DNA of 64,000 nucleotides from VRUE01 sp963714155 (GTDB taxonomy: Bacteria > Actinomycetota > Thermoleophilia > Solirubrobacterales > 70-9): assembly GCA_963714155.1 (NCBI GenBank), contig OY970236.1, forward strand, positions 1,860,001-1,924,000. Direction: 5' to 3'. Below the pieces are notes generated by a model. That model had not been told where the DNA came from and did not search any database. It saw only the letters and a list, made by a program, of their open reading frames with translations. Both the position numbers and the translations under genes were made by a program. This document shows positions 45,278 to 53,922 of this stretch, one piece after another; position 1 is the stretch's first letter; every line of letters begins with the position of its first letter.

Positions 45278-46306
45278 CTAGACGGCGGCGGAGCTGGTCG
45301 CCTCGATCAGCCGTCCGAGCAACTCGGCTGCCACACCAGCATCGATTGTCGCCGCGGCTTTCTCCACCCCTGCAGCGAGGGTCTCGGCGCCGCCACCGAC
45401 ATAGATCGCGGCGCCGGCGTTGAGCAGAACGAGGTCGCGCCGCGGGCCCTGCTCGCCAGTAAGCACGGCGCGCGCCGCAGCGGCGTTCTGCTCCGGCGTC
45501 CCACCGGCGACGTCATCAAGCTCCGCCGTCGCCAGGCCGAAGTCGCCAGGATCGACGTAGTGCTCCTCCGTACGCCCGTCGCGGACCTCGATCACCCGGG
45601 TGCGAGCGGAGATCGAGAGCTCGTCGAGACCGTCCTCGGCGGCGACGACCATCGCCCGCTCGCTGCCAAGGCCGACCAGGGCCTCGGCGATCGTCTCCTG
45701 GTAGTGGCGGTCAGAGACGCCGAGCAGCTGCCGCCCCGCTCCGGCCGGGTTGGTTAGCGGCCCGAGGAAGTTGAAGATCGTGCGCACGCCAAGCTGCTTG
45801 CGCACCGGCACGACGTGGGCCATCGCCTTGTGGTGGCGCGGCGCGAACATGAAGCCGAAGCCAACCTCGTCGATGCAGCGGCCGACCTGCTCGGGTTCGA
45901 GCTCGATGTTGACCCCGAGCGCCTCGAGCAGGTCGGCGGAGCCGCACTTGCTCGTGCTGGAGCGGTTGCCGTGCTTGGCCACCGCGCAGCCCGCGGCGGC
46001 GGCGACCAGGGCCGCGGTGGTCGAGACGTTGAAGGTGGATGGGCCACCGCCGGTCCCGGCAGTGTCGACGAGGTCGGTGCGAGTGCTGGTGACCGGCGTA
46101 GCGAGCGAGCGCATCGTGCGGGCCAGGCCGACCAGCTCGGGCACCGTCTCACCCTTGGCCCGCAGGGCGATCAGAAAGGCCGCGGTCTGCACCTCGCTGG
46201 TCCGGCCCTCCATGATCTCGGCCAGCACCGTGGCGGCGTGGTCAGCGGTGAGGTGATCGCCAGCGCAGACCGCATCAATCGCTCGGGTGACGACGTCGTT
46301 GGTCAT
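45278..46306 (-). CDS. trpD: Anthranilate phosphoribosyltransferase
   Basis: Transfers phosphoribosyl from PRPP to anthranilate. The 342 residues show MTNDVVTRAIDAV..LTADHAATVLAEIMEGRTSEVQTAAFLIALRAKGE, the PRPP-binding VDTAGTGGGPSTFNVST, KHGNRSSTSKCGSADLLEALG and FMFAPRHHKAMAHVVPVRKQLGVRTIFNFLGPLTNPAGA. Length and motif order are normal. It follows trpG on the same strand, separated by a palindrome (46315-46363). Confidence 0.98.
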   Translation of the reverse strand: MTNDVVTRAIDAVCAGDHLTADHAATVLAEIMEGRTSEVQTAAFLIALRAKGETVPELVGLARTMRSLATPVTSTRTDLVDTAGTGGGPSTFNVSTTAALVAAAAGCAVAKHGNRSSTSKCGSADLLEALGVNIELEPEQVGRCIDEVGFGFMFAPRHHKAMAHVVPVRKQLGVRTIFNFLGPLTNPAGAGRQLLGVSDRHYQETIAEALVGLGSERAMVVAAEDGLDELSISARTRVIEVRDGRTEEHYVDPGDFGLATAELDDVAGGTPEQNAAAARAVLTGEQGPRRDLVLLNAGAAIYVGGGAETLAAGVEKAAATIDAGVAAELLGRLIEATSSAAV

Positions 46307-46314
46307 GATCGCCC

Positions 46315-46363
46315 CTTCCGGTGCGCTTTATGTGCCCCTGGGGTGCAAAAGGCGCACCGGAAG
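46315..46363. repeat. Palindromic element 3' of trpG
   Basis: Perfect 12-base arms (CTTCCGGTGCGC, 46315-46326, with 46352-46363) enclose a 25-base loop that has its own short GC hairpin. It begins one base past the trpG stop codon. There is no T-run. Confidence 0.8.
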
Positions 46364-46364
46364 C

Positions 46365-46931
46365 TCATTTCGGGCCCCCCAGGAAGTTGGCGAGCAGGTG
46401 CTTGCCTTGCGGCGTCAGCACCGACTCGGGGTGGAACTGCACGCCCTCGGCGGGCAGCTCGCGGTGGCGGGCGCCCATCACCACGTCACCGAGCCTGGCG
46501 CTCGTCTCCAGCACGTCGGGCAGGTCCGGATCGACCACCAGCGAGTGGTAGCGGCCGGCGACGAACGGGCTGGGCAGACCGGCGAAGATCGTGCGTCCGT
46601 CGTGCTCGATCTCGGCGTCCTTGCCGTGGATCGGCTCACCCTGCACAGTGCGGCCGCCGAAAGCCTCGACCAGCGACTGGTGGCCGAGACAGACGCCGAG
46701 CACCGGCGTGCCGGCCTCGGCGAAGCGGCGGATCGCCTCTTTGGAGATACCGGCCTCGGCCGGGGTGCACGGGCCCGGCGAGACGACGAGGCGCTCGGTG
46801 TCGCGCTCGAGCAGCTCGTCGACCGTCGCCTTGTCGTTGCGCACCACCTCGAGCTCGGCGCCGAGCTCGCCCAGGTACTGGACCAGGTTGTAGGTGAAGG
46901 AGTCGTAGTTGTCGATCACGAGCACGCGCAC
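46365..46931 (-). CDS. trpG: Anthranilate synthase glutamine amidotransferase subunit
   Basis: Supplies ammonia from glutamine to TrpE. The 188 residues carry the type I amidotransferase triad: Cys in GTPVLGVCLGHQSLVEAFGG, His and Glu in GVQFHPESVLTPQGKHL, and the family N-terminus VLVIDNYDSFTYNLVQYLGE. GTG at 46931 gives this start; TTG at 46943 would overlap trpE. It is possibly shared with folate synthesis as PabA, because no second amidotransferase is in view. Confidence 0.97.
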   Translation of the reverse strand: MRVLVIDNYDSFTYNLVQYLGELGAELEVVRNDKATVDELLERDTERLVVSPGPCTPAEAGISKEAIRRFAEAGTPVLGVCLGHQSLVEAFGGRTVQGEPIHGKDAEIEHDGRTIFAGLPSPFVAGRYHSLVVDPDLPDVLETSARLGDVVMGARHRELPAEGVQFHPESVLTPQGKHLLANFLGGPK

Positions 46932-46933
46932 GG

Positions 46934-48442
46934 TCAGCTCCAATCCGGCTGCTCGCAGGCCAGCTCGACGGCGCGGAAGACCGCCCGGGCCTTGTTGACC
47001 GACTCGTTGTACTCGTAGGCGGGCTTGGCGTCGGCGACGGTGCCACCGCCCGCCTGTACGTGGATCTGGCCGTCCTTGACGACGACGGTGCGGATGTGGA
47101 TCGCGGTGTCGAGATCGCCGTTCCAGGAGAGGTAGCCGATCGCGCCGCCGTAGGAGCAGCGCTTGACCTTCTCCAGCTCGTCGATGATCTGCATCGCCCG
47201 CACCTTGGGCGCGCCGGAGAGGGTGCCGGCGGGGAGGGCCGAGCGCAGCACGTCCATCGCCCCCACCTCCTCGCGCAGCGTCCCGGAGACCTGACTGACG
47301 ATGTGCAGGACGTGCGAGTAGGTCTCGACCACCATCAGCTCGTCAACCGTGACCGAGCCGTACTCGCAGACGCGGCCGAGGTCGTTACGGCCGAGGTCGA
47401 CCAGCATCACGTGCTCGGCCCGCTCCTTGGGGTCGTTGACCAGGCGCTCGGCAAGGCGGCGGTCCTCCTCCTCGTCGGAGCCGCGCGGGTAGGTGCCGGC
47501 GATCGGCCGCGTCTCGACCCGGCGCCCGGAGACTTTGACCAGCGGCTCGGGCGAGGCGCCGGCGATCTGGAAGTCGCCGAACTCGAGGAAGTACATGTAG
47601 GGCGAGGGGTTGACCGCACGCAGGCCGCGGTAGATCGAGAAGGCCTCGACCGGGGCGGGGGCCGAGAAGCGCTGCGAGGGGACGACCTGGAAGGCATCGC
47701 CGGCGTGGACGTACTCGACGATCCGCTCGACCGCGGCTTCGAACTCCCCCTGCTCCACGTTTGAGGTGAATTCAGGTGGTTCGGTGACGACGGGGCGCTC
47801 GGGCGCCGGCACCGCACCGCGCAGGCGGCGCCTGGCCTCGGCGATCTCGGCGGCGGCGCGCTCGTAGGCGGCGTCGATGCCGCCCTCGTCATCGGCGAAG
47901 GCGCAGGCCATGATCGTCAGCTCGTGGCGCAGGTGGTCGAAGACGAGCAGCAGGTCGGTGACCATCAGCGCCATGTCGGGCAGGCCGAGCGGGTCCGGGT
48001 TGGGCTCGCCGAGCGGCTCGACCGTGCGCACCAGGTCGTAGCCGAAGAAGCCGACCGCGCCGCCGCTGAAGGGCGGCAGCCCCTCGACCGGTGCCGGTTG
48101 GAACTTGGCGAGGTGCTCGGCGACCGCGGCGTAGGGATCGGCAACCTCGCGCTCCCCCGCTTCCGACTCCGAAAGCACGCCATCGCTCCAGCGCAACACC
48201 GAGCGCGGGCGGAAGCCGACGAAGGAGTAGCGGCCGACCTGGCCCTGCTCGGCCGACTCGAGCAGGAAGCAGGGCGCCCCCTCGGGCTCCCCGGCCCTCA
48301 GCTTGAGGAAGGCCGAGACCGGCGTCTCGCAGTCATCGAGGAAGCGGGCGCAGATCGGCACCACGTTGCCCTGCTCGGCGAGCTCCCGCGCCCGCTCGAG
48401 GCTCGGCTCGAGCCGCAGCTCGGCGTCAGCCGCGACGGCCAT
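46934..48442 (-). CDS. trpE: Anthranilate synthase component I
   Basis: Chorismate to anthranilate, feedback-inhibited by tryptophan. The 502 residues include the N-terminal regulatory half (PICARFLDDCETPVSAFLKL, FLLESAEQGQVGRYSFVGFRP) and the catalytic half (AGASPEPLVKVSGRRVETRPIAGTYPRGSDEEED, RAEHVMLVDLGRNDLGRV, LPAGTLSGAPKVRAM, RCSYGGAIGYLSWNGDLD). The tryptophan-binding LLES and core motifs are retained, so feedback inhibition is likely. The start overlaps the 3' end of hisIE by 17 bases. Confidence 0.98.
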   Translation of the reverse strand: MAVAADAELRLEPSLERARELAEQGNVVPICARFLDDCETPVSAFLKLRAGEPEGAPCFLLESAEQGQVGRYSFVGFRPRSVLRWSDGVLSESEAGEREVADPYAAVAEHLAKFQPAPVEGLPPFSGGAVGFFGYDLVRTVEPLGEPNPDPLGLPDMALMVTDLLLVFDHLRHELTIMACAFADDEGGIDAAYERAAAEIAEARRRLRGAVPAPERPVVTEPPEFTSNVEQGEFEAAVERIVEYVHAGDAFQVVPSQRFSAPAPVEAFSIYRGLRAVNPSPYMYFLEFGDFQIAGASPEPLVKVSGRRVETRPIAGTYPRGSDEEEDRRLAERLVNDPKERAEHVMLVDLGRNDLGRVCEYGSVTVDELMVVETYSHVLHIVSQVSGTLREEVGAMDVLRSALPAGTLSGAPKVRAMQIIDELEKVKRCSYGGAIGYLSWNGDLDTAIHIRTVVVKDGQIHVQAGGGTVADAKPAYEYNESVNKARAVFRAVELACEQPDWS

Positions 48443-49037
48443 TGAGCACTTCCATCGCGGCGGCCTGCGGGACCTTGCGTGAAGCCATCAGCACGGCCAG
48501 GTGGTAGAGCAGATCGGCGGCCTCTTCGGCGACGCGCTCGTCGCTCTCCTCGCGAGCGGCGCGAACAACCTCCTCGGCCTCCTCCTCGACCTTCTCGCCA
48601 ATCAGCTTCGGGGTATCGAGCAACTCCACCGTGTAGCTGCCCTCGGGCCGCTCGGCGGCACGGCTGCGCAGGGTGCGCTCCAGCGTCGCCAGCGCCTCGT
48701 GCACGACCGGCACCGGCTCGCCATCACCGAGCCGGCGGTAGAAGCAACTGCGCTCCCCCGTGTGACAGGCGGGCCCGGTCGGCTCGACCAGCGCGACGAT
48801 CGCGTCGCCATCACAGTCATAGCGCAGCTGCCGCAACTTCAGCACGTTCCCCGAGGTTTCCCCCTTCCTCCAAATCTCCTCCCGCGAGCGACTGTAGAAG
48901 TGCAGCTCCCCGGTCTCGACCGTAAGCCGCAACGACTCTTCGTTGGCGTAGGCCAACGTCAACACCTCGCCGCTAGCGTGATCCTGCGCAATCACGGGGA
49001 TGAGACCCCGTTCGTCAAATGTCAGCTCACTGAACAT
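48426..49037 (-). CDS. hisIE: Bifunctional phosphoribosyl-AMP cyclohydrolase/phosphoribosyl-ATP pyrophosphohydrolase
   Basis: Second and third steps of histidine synthesis. The N-terminal HisI domain (about 1-105) has LIPVIAQDHASGEVLTLAYAN, the zinc-binding YDCDGDAIVALVEPTGPACHTGERSC and W/H-rich ELHFYSRSREEIWRKGETSGN. The C-terminal HisE domain (about 106-203) has VPVVHEALATLERTLRSRA and KVEEEAEEVVRAAREESDERVAEEAADLLYHLAVLM. The gene is the first of the trp run and is separated from era by a palindrome. Confidence 0.97.
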   Translation of the reverse strand: MFSELTFDERGLIPVIAQDHASGEVLTLAYANEESLRLTVETGELHFYSRSREEIWRKGETSGNVLKLRQLRYDCDGDAIVALVEPTGPACHTGERSCFYRRLGDGEPVPVVHEALATLERTLRSRAAERPEGSYTVELLDTPKLIGEKVEEEAEEVVRAAREESDERVAEEAADLLYHLAVLMASRKVPQAAAMEVLNGRRG

Positions 49038-49055
49038 CGGCTTCCAATCGTATGC

Positions 49056-49148
49056 GAGGCAATGGGGACACCACCGAACGGGCGGATACTCAAAGTGTCG
49101 AGCTAATTAGCTCGACACTTGGACGGGCGGTGGTGTCCCCATTGCCTC
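49056..49148. repeat. Nested palindromic element, core family B, 3' of era
   Basis: Perfect 20-base outer arms (49056-49075 and 49129-49148) enclose a linker ACGGGCGGATACTCA, a perfect 28-base inner palindrome (49093-49120) with an AATT centre, and GGACGG. The right arm overlaps the era stop codon. The same linkers and a diverged inner palindrome occur at 59981-60075. Confidence 0.97.
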
Positions 49149-50040
49149 ATTCAATTCCAAGCCGATCGAGCAGATCCTCATCCCGCCGCCAGTGGCTCCG
49201 CACCCGGATCTTGAGGTCGAGGTGAACCTTGGCCCCCAGCTCCGCTTCGAGCGACCGCCGAGCGCCCATGCCGATCTCACCCACCTTGGCACCGCCCTTG
49301 CCGATCAGGATGCGCTTCTGCGACTCGGTCTCGGCCCAAACCTCGGCGTTGACAGTAACCAGGCCATCCTCGCGCTCGCTGACCTCTTTGACCTTGACCT
49401 CGACCGAGTGCGGGATCTCCTCACGAGTGCGGTTGAGCACCTGCTCGCGGATCAGCTCGGCCAGCAACAGCTCGCTCGACTGGTCGCTGTGGTCCTGCGG
49501 TGGATAGAGGTATGGACCCTCGGGCATTAGCTCGCACAATCGCTCGATCAAGACCTCGAGCCCTTCGCCATCGCGGGCGCTGATCGGAAAAACCTCGTCG
49601 ACGCCCTCGAGCTCCGCCGCCGCGGCCAGCACCGGCACCAGCTCGTTGGGACCGAGCCGGTCGACCTTGTTGACGGCGCAGATCGTCGGCAGCTTGGTGC
49701 CGGCGCCGATCAGGGCGCGAGCGATGAAGCGGTCGCCCGGCCCCACCCCCTCCTCGCCGTTGATCACGATCAGGGCCAGGTCGGAATCGGCAAGCTCGCG
49801 CTCGACCCGCTTCTGCATGCGCTCGGTCAGCACGTCGCGGGGACGCTGCACGCCGGGCAAATCAACGAGGACGAGTTGGCGCTCGGCGGCGACGTCGGTG
49901 TGGATGCCGCGGATTGCCCGCCGCGTCGTCTGTGGCCGCACCGAGACGATCGCCACGTGGCTGCCGACGATCGCGTTGACGAGTGTCGACTTGCCGACGT
50001 TGGGGCGCCCGGCGAGCCCGATGAAGCCGGAGCGGCTCAC
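49147..50040 (-). CDS. era: GTPase Era
   Basis: Essential ribosome-assembly GTPase that binds 16S rRNA near its 3' end. The 297 residues hold G1 GLAGRPNVGKSTLVNAIV, G3 DLPGVQ, G4 AVNKVD, and a C-terminal KH domain (KRILIGKGGAKVGEIGMGARRSLEAELGAKVHLDLKIRV). The start overlaps ybeY by four bases, as in many bacteria, and both act in 30S maturation. Confidence 0.98.
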   Translation of the reverse strand: MSRSGFIGLAGRPNVGKSTLVNAIVGSHVAIVSVRPQTTRRAIRGIHTDVAAERQLVLVDLPGVQRPRDVLTERMQKRVERELADSDLALIVINGEEGVGPGDRFIARALIGAGTKLPTICAVNKVDRLGPNELVPVLAAAAELEGVDEVFPISARDGEGLEVLIERLCELMPEGPYLYPPQDHSDQSSELLLAELIREQVLNRTREEIPHSVEVKVKEVSEREDGLVTVNAEVWAETESQKRILIGKGGAKVGEIGMGARRSLEAELGAKVHLDLKIRVRSHWRRDEDLLDRLGIE

Positions 50041-50398
50041 GAGAGACCTGCCAAGACCCGGGCCTGCAGGGCGAGCATCTCGCCCTTGTCGGTCTCGTGG
50101 TCGTAGTCGCAGAGGTGGAGAACGCCGTGCACGGTCGCCTCAGTCACGTCGCTGCAGTGCTCGGGGCAGATCGCGACGTCGCCCAGCTCACGGGGGCCCG
50201 CCGTCGGAGCGATCCCGTCGACCGGAAAGGCGAGCACGTCGGTGGGCGCGTCCTTTTCGCGGTGCTCGCGGTTGAGCGCCCGAATACGTGCGGCGTCGAC
50301 CAGCTCGACCGCGAGGTGGCCGTCCTCCACGCCCGCCGCGGCGAGGGCGGCGGCAACCGGCTCCCGCAGCTCCGCCGGCACGTCGTCAAGGTCGAGGC

Positions 50399-50402
<4 letters not shown>
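50037..50402 (-). CDS. ybeY: Endoribonuclease YbeY
   Basis: Metal-dependent single-strand RNase in 16S rRNA 3'-end processing and ribosome quality control. The short protein (121 residues) has ALNREHREKDAPTDVLAFPVDG and the zinc motif HGVLHLCDYDHETDKGEM with three His residues. Position between phoH and era is the canonical arrangement. Starts and stops overlap by four bases on both sides. Confidence 0.96.
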
Positions 50403-51371
<969 letters not shown>

Positions 51372-51391
<20 letters not shown>

Positions 51392-51803
51392 GCACCGCCG
51401 CGCTGACCCGCTTGCCGTCGGCGCGTCCGCCCAACTTCGGCATCAACGCCGACATCACCTGGCCCATCTGCTTCTGCTCGCTGGCGCCGGTCTCGCTGAC
51501 CGCGGCATCAACCAGCTCGGCCAGCTCCTCGTCGGAGAGCTGCTGGGGCAGGTAGGTCTCGATCAGCTCCGCCTCAAAGCGCTCGGCACCCGCCTGCTCC
51601 TCCCGCCCCGCCTCGGCGTAGGCGTCCGCGGCCTCGGCCCGCTTCTTGCGCTCGCGCTGCAGCACCGCGACCTCGTCGCCGTCGCCGAGCTTGGCCTCCT
51701 TCTGCAGGGCATCGACGATCATCCGCAGAGCACCGGTGCGCTCACGGTCGCCCGCCTTCATCGCGGCCCGCACATCGGCCTGCACCTGCTCGAGAACGCT
51801 CAT
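51372..51803 (-). CDS. GatB/YqeY-domain protein
   Basis: A 143-residue YqeY-family protein, helical, with VLEQVQADVRAAMKAGDRERTGALRMIVDAL and the C-terminal SALMPKLGGRADGKRVSAAVRERL typical of the GatB C-terminal domain. The domain helps tRNA-dependent amidotransferases in GatB, whereas the stand-alone function is unclear. It overlaps phoH by 20 bases. Commonly located beside phoH and rpsU or dnaG; here no rpsU is visible. Confidence 0.93.
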
Positions 51804-51808
51804 CCGGA

Positions 51809-52237
51809 TTAAGGGTAGTCGGCCGCGTCGGGCGCCACCGCGAGGCCCTTGGAGACGAGATCGGTGATGTCGGCGCTGACCAGGGTCCAGCCATAGCGGC
51901 GCGCGGCGGCGACGTACGCAGCGTCGTAAGCGGTGAGCCCGTGCTCAGCTGCGATCTCGAGGGCGGACTCGATCAGGTCGGCGTCAACCGCGATCAGGTT
52001 CTCGCCGCAACGTCTTTCGATCAGCTTCAGCAAGAAGCGCCCCTCTCGCTGCTGCCCCTTCTTAGGGCCCATGACGTTGGCCACCTCGTAAAAGGTCAGA
52101 TCCAGCGCTGCCAGTGACTGCTCGACCTGGGCCACGATCGTGTGCGCCGCAGCGTGGTACCTATCGTCTGGGTCGGAGATCGCGACCCAGACACTGGCAT
52201 CGATCAGGCGCACGTCAGTGAGATTCGCGGTCTTCAC
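51809..52237 (-). CDS. PIN-domain toxin, VapC type
   Basis: A 142-residue PIN-domain RNase. Acidic residues of the active site appear in LIDASVWVAISDPDD, FYEVANVM, GLTAYDAAYVAAARRYGWTLVSAD, the VapC pattern. Paired with the antitoxin whose 3' end it overlaps, it forms a probable type II toxin-antitoxin module inserted between yqeY and murI. The usual target is tRNA or rRNA. The PIN fold has all expected acids, so it is likely active. Confidence 0.92.
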   Translation of the reverse strand: MKTANLTDVRLIDASVWVAISDPDDRYHAAAHTIVAQVEQSLAALDLTFYEVANVMGPKKGQQREGRFLLKLIERRCGENLIAVDADLIESALEIAAEHGLTAYDAAYVAAARRYGWTLVSADITDLVSKGLAVAPDAADYP

Positions 52238-52493
52238 GGATCAGTCGAGCGGCATCGCCACCCATCCCTCCGCGCACGGTGGCCTTTTCCAGAAGCTCCG
52301 TAAGCTCTTGGCGCCGCTGTGCCTGATCGGCTTTCAGCTCCCGCTCGGCCAGGCGGCGCAAGTAGCCGCTGCGTGTTTCCTGGTTGAGATGAGCCTGCGC
52401 ATCGATGCGCTCGAGCAGTTCGTCTGGGATTGAGATCATCACCTTCGCCACGGGATGAGTATATACGGTATTGCTGAGAGTTGTTGTCGTCAT
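52215..52493 (-). CDS. Ribbon-helix-helix antitoxin partner of the PIN toxin
   Basis: A 92-residue protein with the CopG/ribbon-helix-helix N-terminus KVMISIPDELLERIDAQAHLNQETRSGYLRRLAE, followed by a charged toxin-binding helix (ELKADQAQRRQELTELL). It sits upstream of and overlaps the PIN gene by 23 bases, as expected for translationally coupled antitoxin-toxin. ATG 52493 with AAAGGG upstream is chosen; a GTG at 52451, eight bases past a TATATAC-like box, could be a leaderless start. Confidence 0.88.
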   Translation of the reverse strand: MTTTTLSNTVYTHPVAKVMISIPDELLERIDAQAHLNQETRSGYLRRLAERELKADQAQRRQELTELLEKATVRGGMGGDAARLIREDRESH

Positions 52494-52568
52494 GCTCGTA
52501 CCCTTTCAGGCACGAACGCGCCTGAGTGTCATGCATGTGGTGGAAGGGAGAAATCCGGCGCGCGGAAC
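52494..52568 (-). promoter_or_regulatory. Gap upstream of the vapB-like gene
   Basis: 75 bases between the antitoxin start and the murI stop. TCAGGC/GCCTGA forms a small inverted repeat near 52507-52526, which could be a murI terminator or an operator for RHH autoregulation. No promoter boxes are certain. Confidence 0.35.
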
Positions 52569-53420
52569 TCAGCCGGCGCCGCGGATCTCGATCCGCTCGA
52601 TGCCACCCAGCGGCATCTGGAGGAAACGCGTGCCCAGCTCGTGGAAGGAGTCGACGTCACCGGTGCAGAGAAAGCGGTACTCGCCCTCCCCATCGGGCTC
52701 GCGGGCCAAGCCCTGGCGAACCAAGGTGCGCTGGACCGCCGCGGCAACCGCGTGGCCGCCGCTGACCAGGCGCACGTCGCGACCGAGGATGCGCTGCAGC
52801 ATTGGCGCCACCAGCGGGTAGTGGGTGCAGCCGAGGATCAGGGTGTCGACCTCGGCCCGCCGCAGCGGCGCGCAGTAGGCACGGGCCATCTCGAGCACGC
52901 TCTCGTCGAAAGGCGAACCGTCCTGGATGAACGGTGCCAAGTCCGGGGCCTCGACTTCGGTCACCTCCAGTGCGCGTCCCTGGCCTTCGAGCGCCCGGCG
53001 GTAGGAGCCGCTGGCGACGGTGTTCGGCGTTGCCAGTACCCCGACCTGACCGCTGTCAGTGATCGCAGCGGCGATCTCGGCCTGCGGCTCGACCACGGGC
53101 ACGACCTCCACCCCGTGCTCGCTCGCAACTTCTCGCGCGACGTCCTCGCCGATCGCAGTGGCCGTGTTGCAGGCGATCACCAGCAGCTTGGCGCGGCCGC
53201 CGAGGAGCATCTCGGCGATCGACCGAACCCGCGCGCGCAGCTCGTCGGTGTCCTTCGTCCCGTAGGGAAACCAGGCCGTGTCACCGAGGTAGACGAAATC
53301 CTCCTCGGGCAGGGAGACAAGGCACTCGTGCAGGACGGTTAGGCCGCCGACCCCCGAGTCGAACATCGCGATCGGGAGCGATGCATCGAGTGGGCCGCCG
53401 GGTGCGGGCTGGTCCGTCAG
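52569..53420 (-). CDS. murI: Glutamate racemase
   Basis: Supplies D-glutamate for peptidoglycan. The two catalytic Cys are in LLVIACNTATA and LILGCTHYP, and the N-terminus FDSGVGGLTVLHECLVSLP, VYLGDTAWFPYG and VGVLATPNTVASG are typical. The first ATG (53366) would start directly at MFDSGVGG and truncate the usual lead. An in-frame CTG at 53420-53418 gives LTDQPAPGGPLDASLPIAMFDSGVGG, a plausible natural N-terminus, so I extend to it. The start codon is thus non-standard and uncertain. Confidence 0.88.
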   Translation of the reverse strand: MTDQPAPGGPLDASLPIAMFDSGVGGLTVLHECLVSLPEEDFVYLGDTAWFPYGTKDTDELRARVRSIAEMLLGGRAKLLVIACNTATAIGEDVAREVASEHGVEVVPVVEPQAEIAAAITDSGQVGVLATPNTVASGSYRRALEGQGRALEVTEVEAPDLAPFIQDGSPFDESVLEMARAYCAPLRRAEVDTLILGCTHYPLVAPMLQRILGRDVRLVSGGHAVAAAVQRTLVRQGLAREPDGEGEYRFLCTGDVDSFHELGTRFLQMPLGGIERIEIRGAG

Positions 53421-53424
53421 GGCT

Positions 53425-53910
53425 CTACAGGAAGGGCTTGTAGACCATAAAGAAGATGGTGACGACGACGATTAGGCCGGCAAGCCCTCCCACCTTGCTG
53501 AGCCGTTCGCTCACCGCGTTGAACTCATCGCTGAGTGTGTCGCCGGCCTTCAGGTCGCGTTCGGCCAACTCCCTCGCCTTGCGCGTCTGCGGCTTGAAGA
53601 AGGCGCCCTGAAGGGCGAAGAGCGAGATGATCGCCAAGTACCCGACGCTGAGGAATGCCGCGCTGGCGTCCCAGTCGCCGTCGGTCTGCAGGTAGATACC
53701 CGCCACCAGCAGGATGATCATGCCGGGCGTGACCAGGTAGCGATCGACCTTCTGCACACCGGCGATGATCGCCGGCGTGGCGCGGGGGAACTGCGGTGCG
53801 ACCGAGAAGAAGAACCCGTAGCCGAAAGTTGGACCGAACGCCAGCACAACCGCAAGGATGTGCAAGAAGAGGGCGAACTTGTAACCGGGATCGACGATCG
53901 TGGCCAGCAT
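53425..53910 (-). CDS. DUF2269-like integral membrane protein
   Basis: The 161 residues have about four hydrophobic helices (FLHILAVVLAFGPTFGYGFFF, TPGMIILLVAGIYL, VGYLAIISLFALQGAFF, GGLAGLIVVVTIFFMVY), with a polar loop before the last one. The pattern and the His/Gly-rich first helix recall DUF2269 predicted membrane proteins. No function is known. The gene sits between prmA and murI and its stop is followed closely by the murI start. Confidence 0.75.
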   Translation of the reverse strand: MLATIVDPGYKFALFLHILAVVLAFGPTFGYGFFFSVAPQFPRATPAIIAGVQKVDRYLVTPGMIILLVAGIYLQTDGDWDASAAFLSVGYLAIISLFALQGAFFKPQTRKARELAERDLKAGDTLSDEFNAVSERLSKVGGLAGLIVVVTIFFMVYKPFL

Positions 53911-53922
53911 CGGGGCGAAAGC

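Noticed and set aside
49038..49146. Possible trp attenuator or leader upstream of hisIE-trpE
   Set aside because: No short ORF with tandem Trp codons, T-box or other known trp leader structure. The hairpin there belongs to the palindrome family.
51809..52493. VapBC-type pair as the novel system of the window
   Set aside because: Type II PIN/RHH toxin-antitoxin modules are well known and this one has a standard layout.
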